Positions 7,574 through 15,418 of a DNA stretch of 18,638 nucleotides are shown one piece after another; the first letter of the stretch is position 1, and each line of letters begins with the position of its first letter. Below the pieces are notes generated by a model. It saw only the letters and a list, made by a program, of their open reading frames with translations, made no database searches and was not told where the DNA came from. Location of the stretch: NCBI GenBank assembly GCA_002690405.1, contig NZEI01000015.1, positions 14,401 through 33,038 of the forward strand. Direction: 5' to 3'. Both the position numbers and the translations under genes were made by a program. This DNA comes from Gammaproteobacteria bacterium (GTDB lineage: Bacteria > Pseudomonadota > Gammaproteobacteria > Pseudomonadales > Azotimanducaceae).

Positions 7574-8296
7574 CTAACCGTGGGCGATTAGATTCTGGCG
7601 ATGTAACCCGCACTCCTTGTGGGTAGCACTTTCCCACCACCAGCGTCCTGCGCGCTCGTGTTCGTGAGGGGCTACAGCTCGAGTGCATGGTTCACAGCCA
7701 ATAGACACATAGCCTTGCTCGTGCAATGGATTGTAGGGCACCTGACGGTCACGAATGTAATCCCAAACATCTGCTGAGCGCCAGTTGGCGAGAGGATTGA
7801 ATTTTTCCAAAGCGCCATTGCGGCCATCAAATACGCCATCCATATGTACTTCGGCGAGCTCGGTTCGGGTCACGCTTTGGTCGATACGCTGACCAGTAAT
7901 CCAGGCGTCTAGCTGGGCCAGTTTGCTGCGCAACGGGTTTATCTTACGAGCTGCACAACACTCTTCGTGGCCATCATTGCGAAAACTGAAAAGGCCTTTT
8001 TGCTGCACGAGTTCCGCGACGTCGTTGGAATCGGGCATGACGATCTTGATCGGTAAGTCGTAGTGGTTTCTTACGGTTTCGATAAAGCGGTAGGTTTGCG
8101 GGTGCAAACGTCCAGTGTCGAGGCTGAAAACCTCGCAGCGCTGCTGCAATTGGCTCATCAGGTCGATCAGAATAACGTCCTCGGCACCGCTAAAGGAGAT
8201 AGCGATGTTATCGGCCGGATAGCGCTCGAATGCTGACTGGATTAATTGAATGCTGTTGCTGATGAGTTGTTGCTGCTGCAGGGAGAGGGTGCTCAT
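7574..8296 (-). CDS. cysH: CysH, assimilatory adenosine 5'-phosphosulfate (APS) reductase, Fe-S type
   Basis: This enzyme reduces activated sulfate to sulfite in assimilatory sulfate reduction. The 240-residue protein has the ATP-sulfurylase-like fold motif SFSGAEDVIL near residues 34-43 and the SLDTGRLHPQTY loop. Two cysteine pairs, C113-C114 (in HEECCAARK) and C201/C204 (in GCEPC), form the 4Fe-4S signature of APS reductases; enterobacterial PAPS reductases lack these. The catalytic cysteine is C229 in KECGLH. The preferred substrate is therefore inferred to be APS rather than PAPS, as in Pseudomonas. The gene converges on cysB with abutting stops, and is divergent from thrH. No strong ribosome binding site precedes the ATG, so the precise start is slightly uncertain. 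CysB control is likely from pathway knowledge but no operator is demonstrated. Confidence 0.95.
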   Translation of the reverse strand: MSTLSLQQQQLISNSIQLIQSAFERYPADNIAISFSGAEDVILIDLMSQLQQRCEVFSLDTGRLHPQTYRFIETVRNHYDLPIKIVMPDSNDVAELVQQKGLFSFRNDGHEECCAARKINPLRSKLAQLDAWITGQRIDQSVTRTELAEVHMDGVFDGRNGALEKFNPLANWRSADVWDYIRDRQVPYNPLHEQGYVSIGCEPCTRAVAPHEHERAGRWWWESATHKECGLHRQNLIAHG

Positions 8297-8370
8297 GAGG
8301 GGCTGAAAGTGTCTCTGTGTTGATTTGCGCGCAGGTTAGCAATGGTTTTGGTGAATAAAAAAGAATCTGT

Positions 8371-8379
8371 TGCTATATG
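8371..8379 (+). promoter_or_regulatory. Candidate extended -10 element for thrH
   Basis: TGCTATATG fits an extended -10 pattern (TG, one base, then TATATG) about 32 bases before the thrH GTG start. A TTGGTG hexamer lies upstream at 8348-8353 but is 20 bases away, longer than ideal. Its position inside the upstream extension of the open frame supports using the shorter thrH start. Confidence 0.35.
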
Positions 8380-8410
8380 CTTACACCTTAGACAAAGGAT
8401 AAGGACGATT

Positions 8411-9004
8411 GTGGACGTACTGTGTTTAGATCTTGAAGGAGTATTGGTGCCTGAAGTTTGGCAGGCAGTCGCACGGGCGACTGAAGTCGACGGATTGTTG
8501 AAAACAACCCGCGATATCCCGGTTTATGAAGACCTGATGAACTATCGCTTGGAATTGCTAGAGGAGCACAACATCACTTTGTCAGATGTGCAGGCGCAAA
8601 TAGCCAAGCTGCAGCCGCTACCGGGTGCCTTCGAATTTTTACAGTGGGCGCGATTGCATTATCAGGTCGCAATCATCTCCGATACTTTTTACGAATTTGC
8701 CGCACCGTTAATGGCGCAATTGCAGCAACCATTTTTGCTCTGTCACAAGTTGGTGGTCGAGCAAGATAGGATTGTTGGCTTTAAGTTACGCCAGACTGAT
8801 CCAAAGCGATGCTCGGTCAAAGCGTTCAAATCGTTGGATCTTCGTGTCATTGCGGCGGGTGATTCATTCAACGATGTATCAATGTTGGAAGAAGCTGATC
8901 GGGGGATCTTTTTTCAGGCACCGGACAATGTGCGGGAAATATATCCCCAGTATCCGCTGGCTAATGATTATGCAGAATTGCAGGCGCTGATCACCGCGCC
9001 GTAG
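8411..9004 (+). CDS. thrH: ThrH, phosphoserine phosphatase / homoserine phosphotransferase
   Basis: This HAD-superfamily enzyme dephosphorylates phosphoserine and, in Pseudomonas, can transfer the phosphate to homoserine, linking serine and threonine synthesis. The open frame extends back to 8342, but the GTG at 8411 is the better start: AAGGA lies 5 bases before it, and it places the catalytic motif CLDLEGVLVPE with D7 and E9 at the same numbers as in known ThrH proteins. The product is then 197 residues, near the usual length of about 200. Further motifs are IISDTFYEF (HAD motif II), TDPKR with the following lysine region (motif III), and AAGDSFNDVSML (motif IV). The gene is divergent from cysH across a 114-base gap. 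The cysB/cysH/thrH grouping matches Pseudomonas. Confidence 0.93.
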   Translation: MDVLCLDLEGVLVPEVWQAVARATEVDGLLKTTRDIPVYEDLMNYRLELLEEHNITLSDVQAQIAKLQPLPGAFEFLQWARLHYQVAIISDTFYEFAAPLMAQLQQPFLLCHKLVVEQDRIVGFKLRQTDPKRCSVKAFKSLDLRVIAAGDSFNDVSMLEEADRGIFFQAPDNVREIYPQYPLANDYAELQALITAP

Positions 9005-9096
9005 GCTTCCAATATAATTTCGGCGATTGGTTATCTCCGCAAGCGGCTGCTTCAAGGTAGAATGACCACTGCTGAAATCCAAAACAGGAATAAATT

Positions 9097-9972
9097 ATGA
9101 GTCAGGGAGCGAAATTTCGTGCGGCTTATATGAGCGAGTCGCCGTTACAAATTCCAGGCACCATCAACGCTTATACTGCGCTTATGGCCGAGCAAGTGGG
9201 CTACAAGGCGATTTACTTGTCGGGCGGCGGAGTTGCCAATGCATCCTACGGGTTGCCGGATTTGGGAATGACTTCGCTCAATGATGTTTTGGAGGACGTT
9301 CGTCGCATTACCGCTGCTACTGAAGTGCCATTGCTGGTAGACATCGATACGGGCTGGGGTGGTGCGTTCAACATTGCACGGACGATTCGAGATATGACCG
9401 CAGCAGGTGCTGCAGCCGTGCACATTGAAGATCAGGTCGCGCAAAAGCGTTGTGGCCACCGTCCCAATAAAGCAATCGTATCCGTTGCTGAAATGGTCGA
9501 TCGCATTAAGGCAGCTGTGGATGCCAAGACCGATCCTGAGTTTGTGGTTATGGCGCGCACCGACGCGTTATCAGTAGAAGGTTTCAATGCTGCAGTAGAT
9601 CGCGCTGGCGCGTTCGCTGAGGCAGGGGCCGACGCGATTTTTGCCGAAGCCATGACCGAGATTGATATGTATCGATCCATTGTCAGTGCAGCGGGTGTGC
9701 CGGTGCTTGCTAATCTTACTGAGTTTGGGCAAACACCCCTGTACACCACGGAGGAACTGGCTGGAGTGGGTATTGCCATGGCGCTGTACCCCTTATCGGC
9801 GTTTCGCGCTATGAATAAAGCGGCACTCAACGTGTATAAAGAAATTCGTGAACAAGGGACCCAAGCTGCGGTCGTAGATACCATGCAAACGCGCATGGAA
9901 CTGTATGACTTTCTTGGCTACCACGAGTACGAAAAAAAGCTCGACCAGTTGTTTGCAGAGCAAGCAGGCTAG
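9097..9972 (+). CDS. prpB: PrpB, 2-methylisocitrate lyase
   Basis: This enzyme cleaves 2-methylisocitrate to pyruvate and succinate, the last step of the methylcitrate cycle for propionyl-CoA. The 291-residue length and the whole sequence match PrpB. The isocitrate-lyase-family signature is KRCGHRPNK, with catalytic C119; metal and substrate contacts are seen in VDIDTGWGG (about residues 81-89) and HIEDQV. AGGA about 9 bases before the ATG is the ribosome binding site. The 92-base gap after thrH holds a TAGAAT hexamer (9058-9063) that could be a -10, though no matching -35 is evident; an activator-dependent promoter is possible. prpC follows 60 bases downstream on the same strand. The usual regulator gene prpR is not next to it in this window. 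Confidence 0.96.
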   Translation: MSQGAKFRAAYMSESPLQIPGTINAYTALMAEQVGYKAIYLSGGGVANASYGLPDLGMTSLNDVLEDVRRITAATEVPLLVDIDTGWGGAFNIARTIRDMTAAGAAAVHIEDQVAQKRCGHRPNKAIVSVAEMVDRIKAAVDAKTDPEFVVMARTDALSVEGFNAAVDRAGAFAEAGADAIFAEAMTEIDMYRSIVSAAGVPVLANLTEFGQTPLYTTEELAGVGIAMALYPLSAFRAMNKAALNVYKEIREQGTQAAVVDTMQTRMELYDFLGYHEYEKKLDQLFAEQAG

Positions 9973-9997
9973 GTTGCGCACGACGAAAATAGGCAAG

Positions 9998-10015
9998 CTT
10001 GGCAGTTGTGCCGAG
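9998..10015 (+). promoter_or_regulatory. Small hairpin in the prpB-prpC intercistronic gap
   Basis: CTTGGCA (9998-10004) can pair with TGCCGAG (10009-10015) around the loop GTTG, giving seven pairs with one G-U wobble. It ends 6 bases before the prpC ribosome binding site GGAGG. No T-run follows, so it is not a typical terminator; it might affect mRNA stability or the relative expression of prpB and prpC. Functional relevance is unproven. Confidence 0.3.
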
Positions 10016-10032
10016 CGAACGGGAGGAAACTA

Positions 10033-11157
10033 ATGGTTGATAAAAAACTCGGTGGCGCAGGGTTGCGCGGGCAAAGCGCGGGCAGCACAGCATTGTGTAC
10101 CGTCGGAGTATCGGGCACGGGCCTTACCTATCGCGGCTACGACATCACAGATTTGGCAGATAACACTTGTTTTGAAGAAGTCGCGTATTTGATTTTCCAT
10201 GGTCATTTGCCGAACCAGCAGGAATTGGATGCCTATCGCGATGTGCTCAAGGCGAACAGAGAGTTGCCGTCGACCTTGTTAGAAGTTCTCGAACGTATTC
10301 CTGCCAGCGCCCATCCCATGGATGTCATGCGCACGGGTTGCTCCATGTTGGGCAATCTAGAGCCAGAGGGAGATTTCGAGAACCAGCAACGTACCGCAGA
10401 TCGACTGTTAGGAGCGTTACCCGGCATTATCAATTATTGGTATCGCTTCAGTCACGATGGCGTGCGCATAGATACCGCAACTGACGAGCCGTCCTTAGCC
10501 GCGCACTTTTTGCGTACGCTCAGTGGCGAGTCGCCTAATGAACTGCACCAGCAGGTAATGGATACGTCGTTGATTCTTTATGCCGAGCACGAATTTAATG
10601 CGTCGACGTTTACCGCACGCGTATGTGCGTCGACCCTTTCAGATATGCATTCCTGCGTAACTGGCGCCATTGGTTCGCTGCGCGGGCCGCTGCACGGTGG
10701 TGCGAACGAAGCCGCTATGGAGCTAATTGAAAAGTTCGCTACCCCGGATGCGGCCACCGAGGGCGTGCGCGGTATGTTAGAGCGCAAAGACAAAATAATG
10801 GGCTTTGGCCACGCCATCTATCGCACCAGCGATCCGCGGAATGTGATCATTAAGCAGTGGGCAGAAAAACTGGCTGATGATGTTGGTGACAAGGTTCTGT
10901 ATCCAGTTTCTTGTGCCATTGAAAAGTTGATGTGGGATGAAAAGGAGCTGTTTGCGAATGCAGACTTCTTCCATGCCTCGGCCTATAACGCCATGGGTAT
11001 TCCTACGAAATTATTCACGCCGATATTCGTCTGCTCAAGAGTTTCTGGTTGGACCGCACACGTTATGGAGCAGCGGGAAAATAACCGGATTATTCGTCCT
11101 AGCGCAGATTACGTAGGTCCCGAACCGCGTAAGGTTGAACCGATCACAGAGCGCTAG
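10033..11157 (+). CDS. prpC: PrpC, 2-methylcitrate synthase
   Basis: This enzyme condenses propionyl-CoA with oxaloacetate to 2-methylcitrate, the entry step of the methylcitrate cycle. The frame can be extended to a TTG at 10006, but that codon falls in a hairpin loop and lacks a ribosome binding site; ATG at 10033 has GGAGG six bases upstream and gives 374 residues, the normal PrpC length. The citrate-synthase catalytic triad is visible as H221 (PLHGGANEAAM), H260 (GFGHAIYR) and D311 (ADFFHASAY), with spacing typical of the short methylcitrate synthases. It lies 60 bases after prpB and is probably co-transcribed with it. Its TAG stop shares the tetramer CTAG with the stop of prpF on the opposite strand, so the two genes overlap by four bases tail to tail. 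Confidence 0.96.
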   Translation: MVDKKLGGAGLRGQSAGSTALCTVGVSGTGLTYRGYDITDLADNTCFEEVAYLIFHGHLPNQQELDAYRDVLKANRELPSTLLEVLERIPASAHPMDVMRTGCSMLGNLEPEGDFENQQRTADRLLGALPGIINYWYRFSHDGVRIDTATDEPSLAAHFLRTLSGESPNELHQQVMDTSLILYAEHEFNASTFTARVCASTLSDMHSCVTGAIGSLRGPLHGGANEAAMELIEKFATPDAATEGVRGMLERKDKIMGFGHAIYRTSDPRNVIIKQWAEKLADDVGDKVLYPVSCAIEKLMWDEKELFANADFFHASAYNAMGIPTKLFTPIFVCSRVSGWTAHVMEQRENNRIIRPSADYVGPEPRKVEPITER

Positions 11158-12344
11158 CTGATAGCAGGTACCCGAACGGCGCCTTCCATAAGGATTCTGG
11201 CGCTGCGGCTCATGCTGGCCTGACGGATGGTCCATCCGTCGCTGGTTTGTTCGGCGATTGCGCCTACGCCAAGGGTTCCAGATGGGTGGCCAAAGACAAC
11301 GTAGTCGCGATCGCCGCCGCCGGCCGCCAGATTGACCAAGGTACCAGGAATCGCTGCGGCAGCGCCGATGGCCACAGCAGCGGTTCCCATCATTGCATGA
11401 TGCAACTTGCCCATGGATAGGGCGCGCACAAGTAAATCAATATCTTGCTCTTGGACTGGTTTGCCGCTGGAAGCGGTATAGCTTTTGGGGCTACTTACAA
11501 AGGCCACCTTGGGGGTGTGTTGGCGGGCTGCAGCTTCTGCAGCGGTTTCGATCAAGCCCATAGCCAGCGCCCCCGCGGTTCTGATTTTTTCAAACCGCGC
11601 CAGTGCCTCACTATCAGCGTTGATATCCGTCTGCAATTCTGTGCCACTGTAGCCTAGGGCATCGGCACGGATAAAAATGGTCGGAATGCCCGCATTGATC
11701 ATGCTTGCATCAAACTCACCGACTCCAGGAACCTGCAATGTGTCGACTACGTTGCCGGTCGGGAAGAGGGCTTCATTTTCGGTATCGACCGGTTGCATAA
11801 AGTCCAAGCGTACTTCTGCCGCAGGAAAGGTCACACCGTCCAATTCGAAATCGCCAGTTTCCTGAACCCGGCCGTTGCTGATTGGCACATGGGCGACAAT
11901 AGTTTTGTGAATGTTGGCCTGCCATATACGAATTTCTGCAATGCCATTGGCAGGGATACGTGCCGGATCCACCAGTCCTCGTTCTATCGCGAAAGGGCCG
12001 ACCGCGGCCGACAGATTGCCGCAGTTACCGCTCCAGTCGACAAAATCCTGGTCTATTGCCACCTGGCCAAACAGATAGTCAACGTCATGATCAGGCTTCT
12101 CACTGGCTTGAACGATGACGGTTTTACTGGTGCTGGAAGTTGCCCCGCCCATGCCATCGATCTGTTTTTCGTAGGGGTCAGGGCTACCAATAACCCGCTG
12201 CAGTAGGGCATCCCGTTCCACGCCGGGTTGTTTTGCCGCATCCGGCAGGTCGGCGTGACTAAAAAATACCCCCTTGCTGGTGCCGCCACGCATATAGGTG
12301 GCAGGAACGGAAATCTGTGGGGCGAAAAATGGGGCGTTACTCAT
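11154..12344 (-). CDS. prpF: PrpF, 2-methylaconitate cis-trans isomerase
   Basis: This is the partner of AcnD: it isomerises the 2-methylaconitate made by AcnD into the isomer that can be hydrated to 2-methylisocitrate, so AcnD plus PrpF replace PrpD. The 396 residues match the family (PF04303, diaminopimelate-epimerase-like fold). Visible conserved blocks are YMRGGTSKG (residues 17-25), GATSSTSK (67-74, ending in K74, equivalent to the lysine important in known PrpF) and WSGNCGNLSAAVGPFAI (around 100-120). GAGGA lies about 12 bases before the ATG, a rather long spacing. The gene is 30 bases downstream of acnD and probably co-transcribed. It converges on prpC with a four-base overlap and no visible terminator between them. 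Confidence 0.95.
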   Translation of the reverse strand: MSNAPFFAPQISVPATYMRGGTSKGVFFSHADLPDAAKQPGVERDALLQRVIGSPDPYEKQIDGMGGATSSTSKTVIVQASEKPDHDVDYLFGQVAIDQDFVDWSGNCGNLSAAVGPFAIERGLVDPARIPANGIAEIRIWQANIHKTIVAHVPISNGRVQETGDFELDGVTFPAAEVRLDFMQPVDTENEALFPTGNVVDTLQVPGVGEFDASMINAGIPTIFIRADALGYSGTELQTDINADSEALARFEKIRTAGALAMGLIETAAEAAARQHTPKVAFVSSPKSYTASSGKPVQEQDIDLLVRALSMGKLHHAMMGTAAVAIGAAAAIPGTLVNLAAGGGDRDYVVFGHPSGTLGVGAIAEQTSDGWTIRQASMSRSARILMEGAVRVPAIS

Positions 12345-12374
12345 GACAGCGGTTTATCCTCTTATGCGTATTAC

Positions 12375-14966
12375 TCAGCCAGTCTTAGCTTGTAAAAAAT
12401 CTTCAGCAAAGCGCTGTAAGACACCGCCGGCGCTGTAAATGGAGACTTCCTCGGCCGTATCTAGGCGGCAGCGCACTGGAATAGTTACGGTGCTGTCGTC
12501 TGCGCGGGTCATTATTAATTCAAGTTCGGCTCCGGGACTCACAGTACCTAGAACATCGAAGCGCTCACTGCCATCTATGGCGTAAGTCTTGCGGTCATTA
12601 CCCGGCATAAATTCCAGAGGCAGAACGCCCATGCCAACCAGATTAGTTCGGTGGATGCGCTCAAAACCCTCGGCGACGATGGCTTCTACGCCCGCTAGTC
12701 GAACGCCCTTGGCTGCCCAGTCGCGGGAGGAGCCTTGGCCATAGTCCTTACCTGCAACGATGATCAACGGTTGCGCTCTTTGCATATAGGTTTCAATGGC
12801 TTCCCACATGCGCACTACCTCGCCCTCAGGTTCTATGCGAGCCAATGAACCTTGTTGCACCTCACCGTTTTGCTGAACCATTTCGTTAAGCAATTTGGGG
12901 TTTGCGAATGTCGCTCGTTGGGCTGTTAAGTGATCCCCGCGGTGGGTTGCATAAGAGTTAAAGTCTGCCTCTGGTAAGCCCATTTTGTGCAGGTATTCGC
13001 CCGCCGCACTGTCGCGCAGGATTGCATTGGATGGCGATAAATGATCTGTGGTGATGTTGTCACCTAAAACTGCCAACGGCCGCATGCCGCTCAAGCTGCG
13101 CTCGCCGGCTAATGCGCCTTCCCAATAGGGTGGGCGACGAATATAAGTGCTCTGCTCGCGCCACTGGTACAGAGGGTCTGTGTGATCGGTAACGTCTTTG
13201 AGCGAGACAAACATGGGGTCATAGACCGCGCTGAATTGTTCTGGTTTTACCGCTTGCTCGACGATGGCGTCTATCTCTGCGTCGCTGGGCCAAATATCCG
13301 CTAGGCGTACCGGTTCGCCCTCGGCATCTAAGCCAAGAATGTCCTGCTCTATATCAAAGCGAATAGTGCCGGCGATTGCATAGGCAACAACTAGGGGTGG
13401 CGAAGCCAGAAAGGCCTGCTTGGCGTGAGGGTGGATTCGCCCGTCGAAGTTTCGGTTGCCGGAAAGCACCGCCGTGGCGTAGAGATCGCGAGCGATTATC
13501 TCGTCTTGGATTTTTGGGTCTAATGCCCCACTCATGCCGTTACACGTGGTGCAGGCGAAGGCGACGATGCCAAAACCAAGTTGCTCCAACTCGCCGAGTA
13601 AATCCGCTTCCTCGAGATACAGTTGTACGGCTTTAGAGCCTGGTGCCAAAGACGACTTAACCCATGGCTTGCGGGTTAGGCCGCGCGCGTTGGCATTGCG
13701 TGCCAACAGTGCTGCGGCGATAACGTTGCGTGGATTACTGGTATTTGTGCAGCTGGTGATTGCCGCAATGATTACTGCACCGTCGGGCATTTCACCCTCA
13801 TGAGTGTCTACCGTGCCACTGATGCCCTGAGCCGATAGATCGCTGGTTGCGACTCGACGGTGCGGGTTTGAGGGACCAGCGATGTTGCGGCACACGGTTG
13901 AAAGATCGAACTGCAATACGCGTTCGTAATCCGCGTCGGCCATGGCATCTGCCCACAGGCCAGTGGTCTTGGCGTAGTGCTCGACCAACTGAACTTGCTG
14001 CTCCTCGCGCCCGGTCAGGCGTAAGTAGTCCAAAGTATGCTGGTCTATGTAAAACATGGCTGCGGTGGCGCCAAATTCCGGAGTCATATTGGAAATGGTT
14101 GCGCGATCCCCAAGGGTTAGGGCGGTAGCACCAGGGCCAAAAAACTCCAAGTAGGTCGAAACCACTCTCTGCTCGCGCAGGAATTCAGTGATGGCCAGTA
14201 CGATGTCGGTGGCGGTTATGCCCGGTTGCCGTTCGCCGATCAGTTCTACGCCGACGATGTCGGGCAGTCGCATATAGGAGGCCCTGCCTAGCATCACGCT
14301 CTCCGCCTCGAGGCCACCGACGCCAATGGCGATGACGCCCAGCGCGTCTACATGGGGAGTGTGGCTATCGGTGCCCACTAGGGTGTCCGGAAAAGCAACG
14401 CCATCTTGGGCGTGCACAACCGGTGACATCCGCTCTAGATTGATCTGGTGCATGATGCCGTTGCCCGGCGGAATCACATCGACGTTTTTGAACGCAGTTT
14501 TGGTCCAGTTGATAAAATGAAAGCGGTCATCGTTGCGGCGATCTTCAATGGCTCTGTTTTTTTCGAAGGCATCTTGCTCGAAGCCCGCGTGTTCCACGGC
14601 CAATGAGTGGTCAACGATCAGTTGGGTCGGTACCACTGGATTTACCTGGGCTGGATCACCGCCCTTGGCTGCTATGGCATCGCGCAGTCCCGCCAAGTCC
14701 ACTAGCGCGGTTTGCCCGAGAATGTCATGACAAACCACACGGGCGGGATACCAGGGGAAATCAAGATCGCGCTTGCGCTCAATGAGCTGCTGCAACGCAG
14801 CGTTCAGCTGTTCAGGCTCGCAGCGTCGTACTAGGTTTTCTGCCAGTACCTTTGAGGTATATGGAAGACGCGCATAGGCGCCGGCTTCTAGGTTGTTAAT
14901 CGCTGCTTGTGCGTCGAAATAATCGAGTCCGCTGTCACCCAGTGGTTTGCGATAATCTGTATTCAT
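12375..14966 (-). CDS. acnD: AcnD, Fe-S-dependent 2-methylcitrate dehydratase (aconitase family)
   Basis: This aconitase-like enzyme dehydrates 2-methylcitrate to 2-methylaconitate and needs PrpF to complete the route to 2-methylisocitrate. At 863 residues it has the AcnD length, a little shorter than AcnA. The 4Fe-4S ligands are visible: C406 in ITSCTNTSNP and C472 and C475 in ACTTCNG. The substrate-binding stretch GTDSHTPHVDALG and the C-terminal swivel-domain motif YGQGSSRDWAAKG (about 741-753) are intact. AGGA about 8 bases before the ATG is a good ribosome binding site. The gene starts 20 bases after the GNAT gene and ends 30 bases before prpF, in a minus-strand chain that begins with mnmA. 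The specific AcnD call over AcnA rests on overall sequence resemblance and on the adjacent prpF. Confidence 0.95.
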   Translation of the reverse strand: MNTDYRKPLGDSGLDYFDAQAAINNLEAGAYARLPYTSKVLAENLVRRCEPEQLNAALQQLIERKRDLDFPWYPARVVCHDILGQTALVDLAGLRDAIAAKGGDPAQVNPVVPTQLIVDHSLAVEHAGFEQDAFEKNRAIEDRRNDDRFHFINWTKTAFKNVDVIPPGNGIMHQINLERMSPVVHAQDGVAFPDTLVGTDSHTPHVDALGVIAIGVGGLEAESVMLGRASYMRLPDIVGVELIGERQPGITATDIVLAITEFLREQRVVSTYLEFFGPGATALTLGDRATISNMTPEFGATAAMFYIDQHTLDYLRLTGREEQQVQLVEHYAKTTGLWADAMADADYERVLQFDLSTVCRNIAGPSNPHRRVATSDLSAQGISGTVDTHEGEMPDGAVIIAAITSCTNTSNPRNVIAAALLARNANARGLTRKPWVKSSLAPGSKAVQLYLEEADLLGELEQLGFGIVAFACTTCNGMSGALDPKIQDEIIARDLYATAVLSGNRNFDGRIHPHAKQAFLASPPLVVAYAIAGTIRFDIEQDILGLDAEGEPVRLADIWPSDAEIDAIVEQAVKPEQFSAVYDPMFVSLKDVTDHTDPLYQWREQSTYIRRPPYWEGALAGERSLSGMRPLAVLGDNITTDHLSPSNAILRDSAAGEYLHKMGLPEADFNSYATHRGDHLTAQRATFANPKLLNEMVQQNGEVQQGSLARIEPEGEVVRMWEAIETYMQRAQPLIIVAGKDYGQGSSRDWAAKGVRLAGVEAIVAEGFERIHRTNLVGMGVLPLEFMPGNDRKTYAIDGSERFDVLGTVSPGAELELIMTRADDSTVTIPVRCRLDTAEEVSIYSAGGVLQRFAEDFLQAKTG

Positions 14967-14986
14967 AGTTTCGTCCTGATCTCTGA

Positions 14987-15418
14987 TTAAGCGAGATGGC
15001 AGTGCATACCAATATGCGGTATGCCGGCCTCGATAAATGTCTCACCATTGCTGATGAATCCGTGTCGCGCGTAGAACTCCGCAGCGTCTGCTTGCGCATG
15101 TAGAAACACGGCATTGCTGCCGCTATGTCGGGCGCACTGCAGGATATGCTGCAGTATCGCGGATCCGATCCCAGTCTGGCGTAATGCTGCTTGTACTGCC
15201 ATGCGACCAATCTGTCCCTCTGGGGTTAAACGGCCGCAACCAATAACAGTAGCGTCGTCGTGCAGCGCCACAAAGTGCCGGCATTCTGGGTCCTTGGGGT
15301 CCCGTTCATCTTCGGCCGCGATACCCTGTTCGCCTACAAATACCGCGAACCGCAGCGCCATAAGTTGCTGTTGGTGGGTGGCCCAGGAGACCTCGGTTAC
15401 CGAATATTCTGCGCGCAT
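14987..15418 (-). CDS. GNAT-family N-acetyltransferase (ElaA/YjcF-like)
   Basis: This 143-residue protein is a single-domain GNAT acetyltransferase that would transfer acetyl from acetyl-CoA to an unknown amine. The N-terminal LMALRFAVFVGEQGI (about residues 19-33) is typical of the ElaA/YjcF-like subgroup. Motif A, which binds the CoA pyrophosphate, is RQTGIGSAIL (80-89) preceded by IGRMAVQAALR; FYARHGFISNGETFIEAGIPHIGM near the C-terminus is the usual motif B and the substrate loop. Its ATG overlaps the purB stop by one base (TAATG), so translation is probably coupled to purB, and acnD starts 20 bases downstream. The substrate is not predictable, and the neighbours do not point to one role. 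Confidence 0.88.
   Translation of the reverse strand: MRAEYSVTEVSWATHQQQLMALRFAVFVGEQGIAAEDERDPKDPECRHFVALHDDATVIGCGRLTPEGQIGRMAVQAALRQTGIGSAILQHILQCARHSGSNAVFLHAQADAAEFYARHGFISNGETFIEAGIPHIGMHCHLA

Noticed and set aside
9037..9046. The perfect short palindrome CCGCAAGCGG between thrH and prpB as a terminator or operator.
   Set aside because: The stem is only four bases with no T-run after it; too weak to call.
9432..9896. A 154-codon open frame on the minus strand inside prpB.
   Set aside because: Low-complexity Ala/Ser/Thr-rich product antisense to an intact conserved enzyme; a shadow of codon bias.
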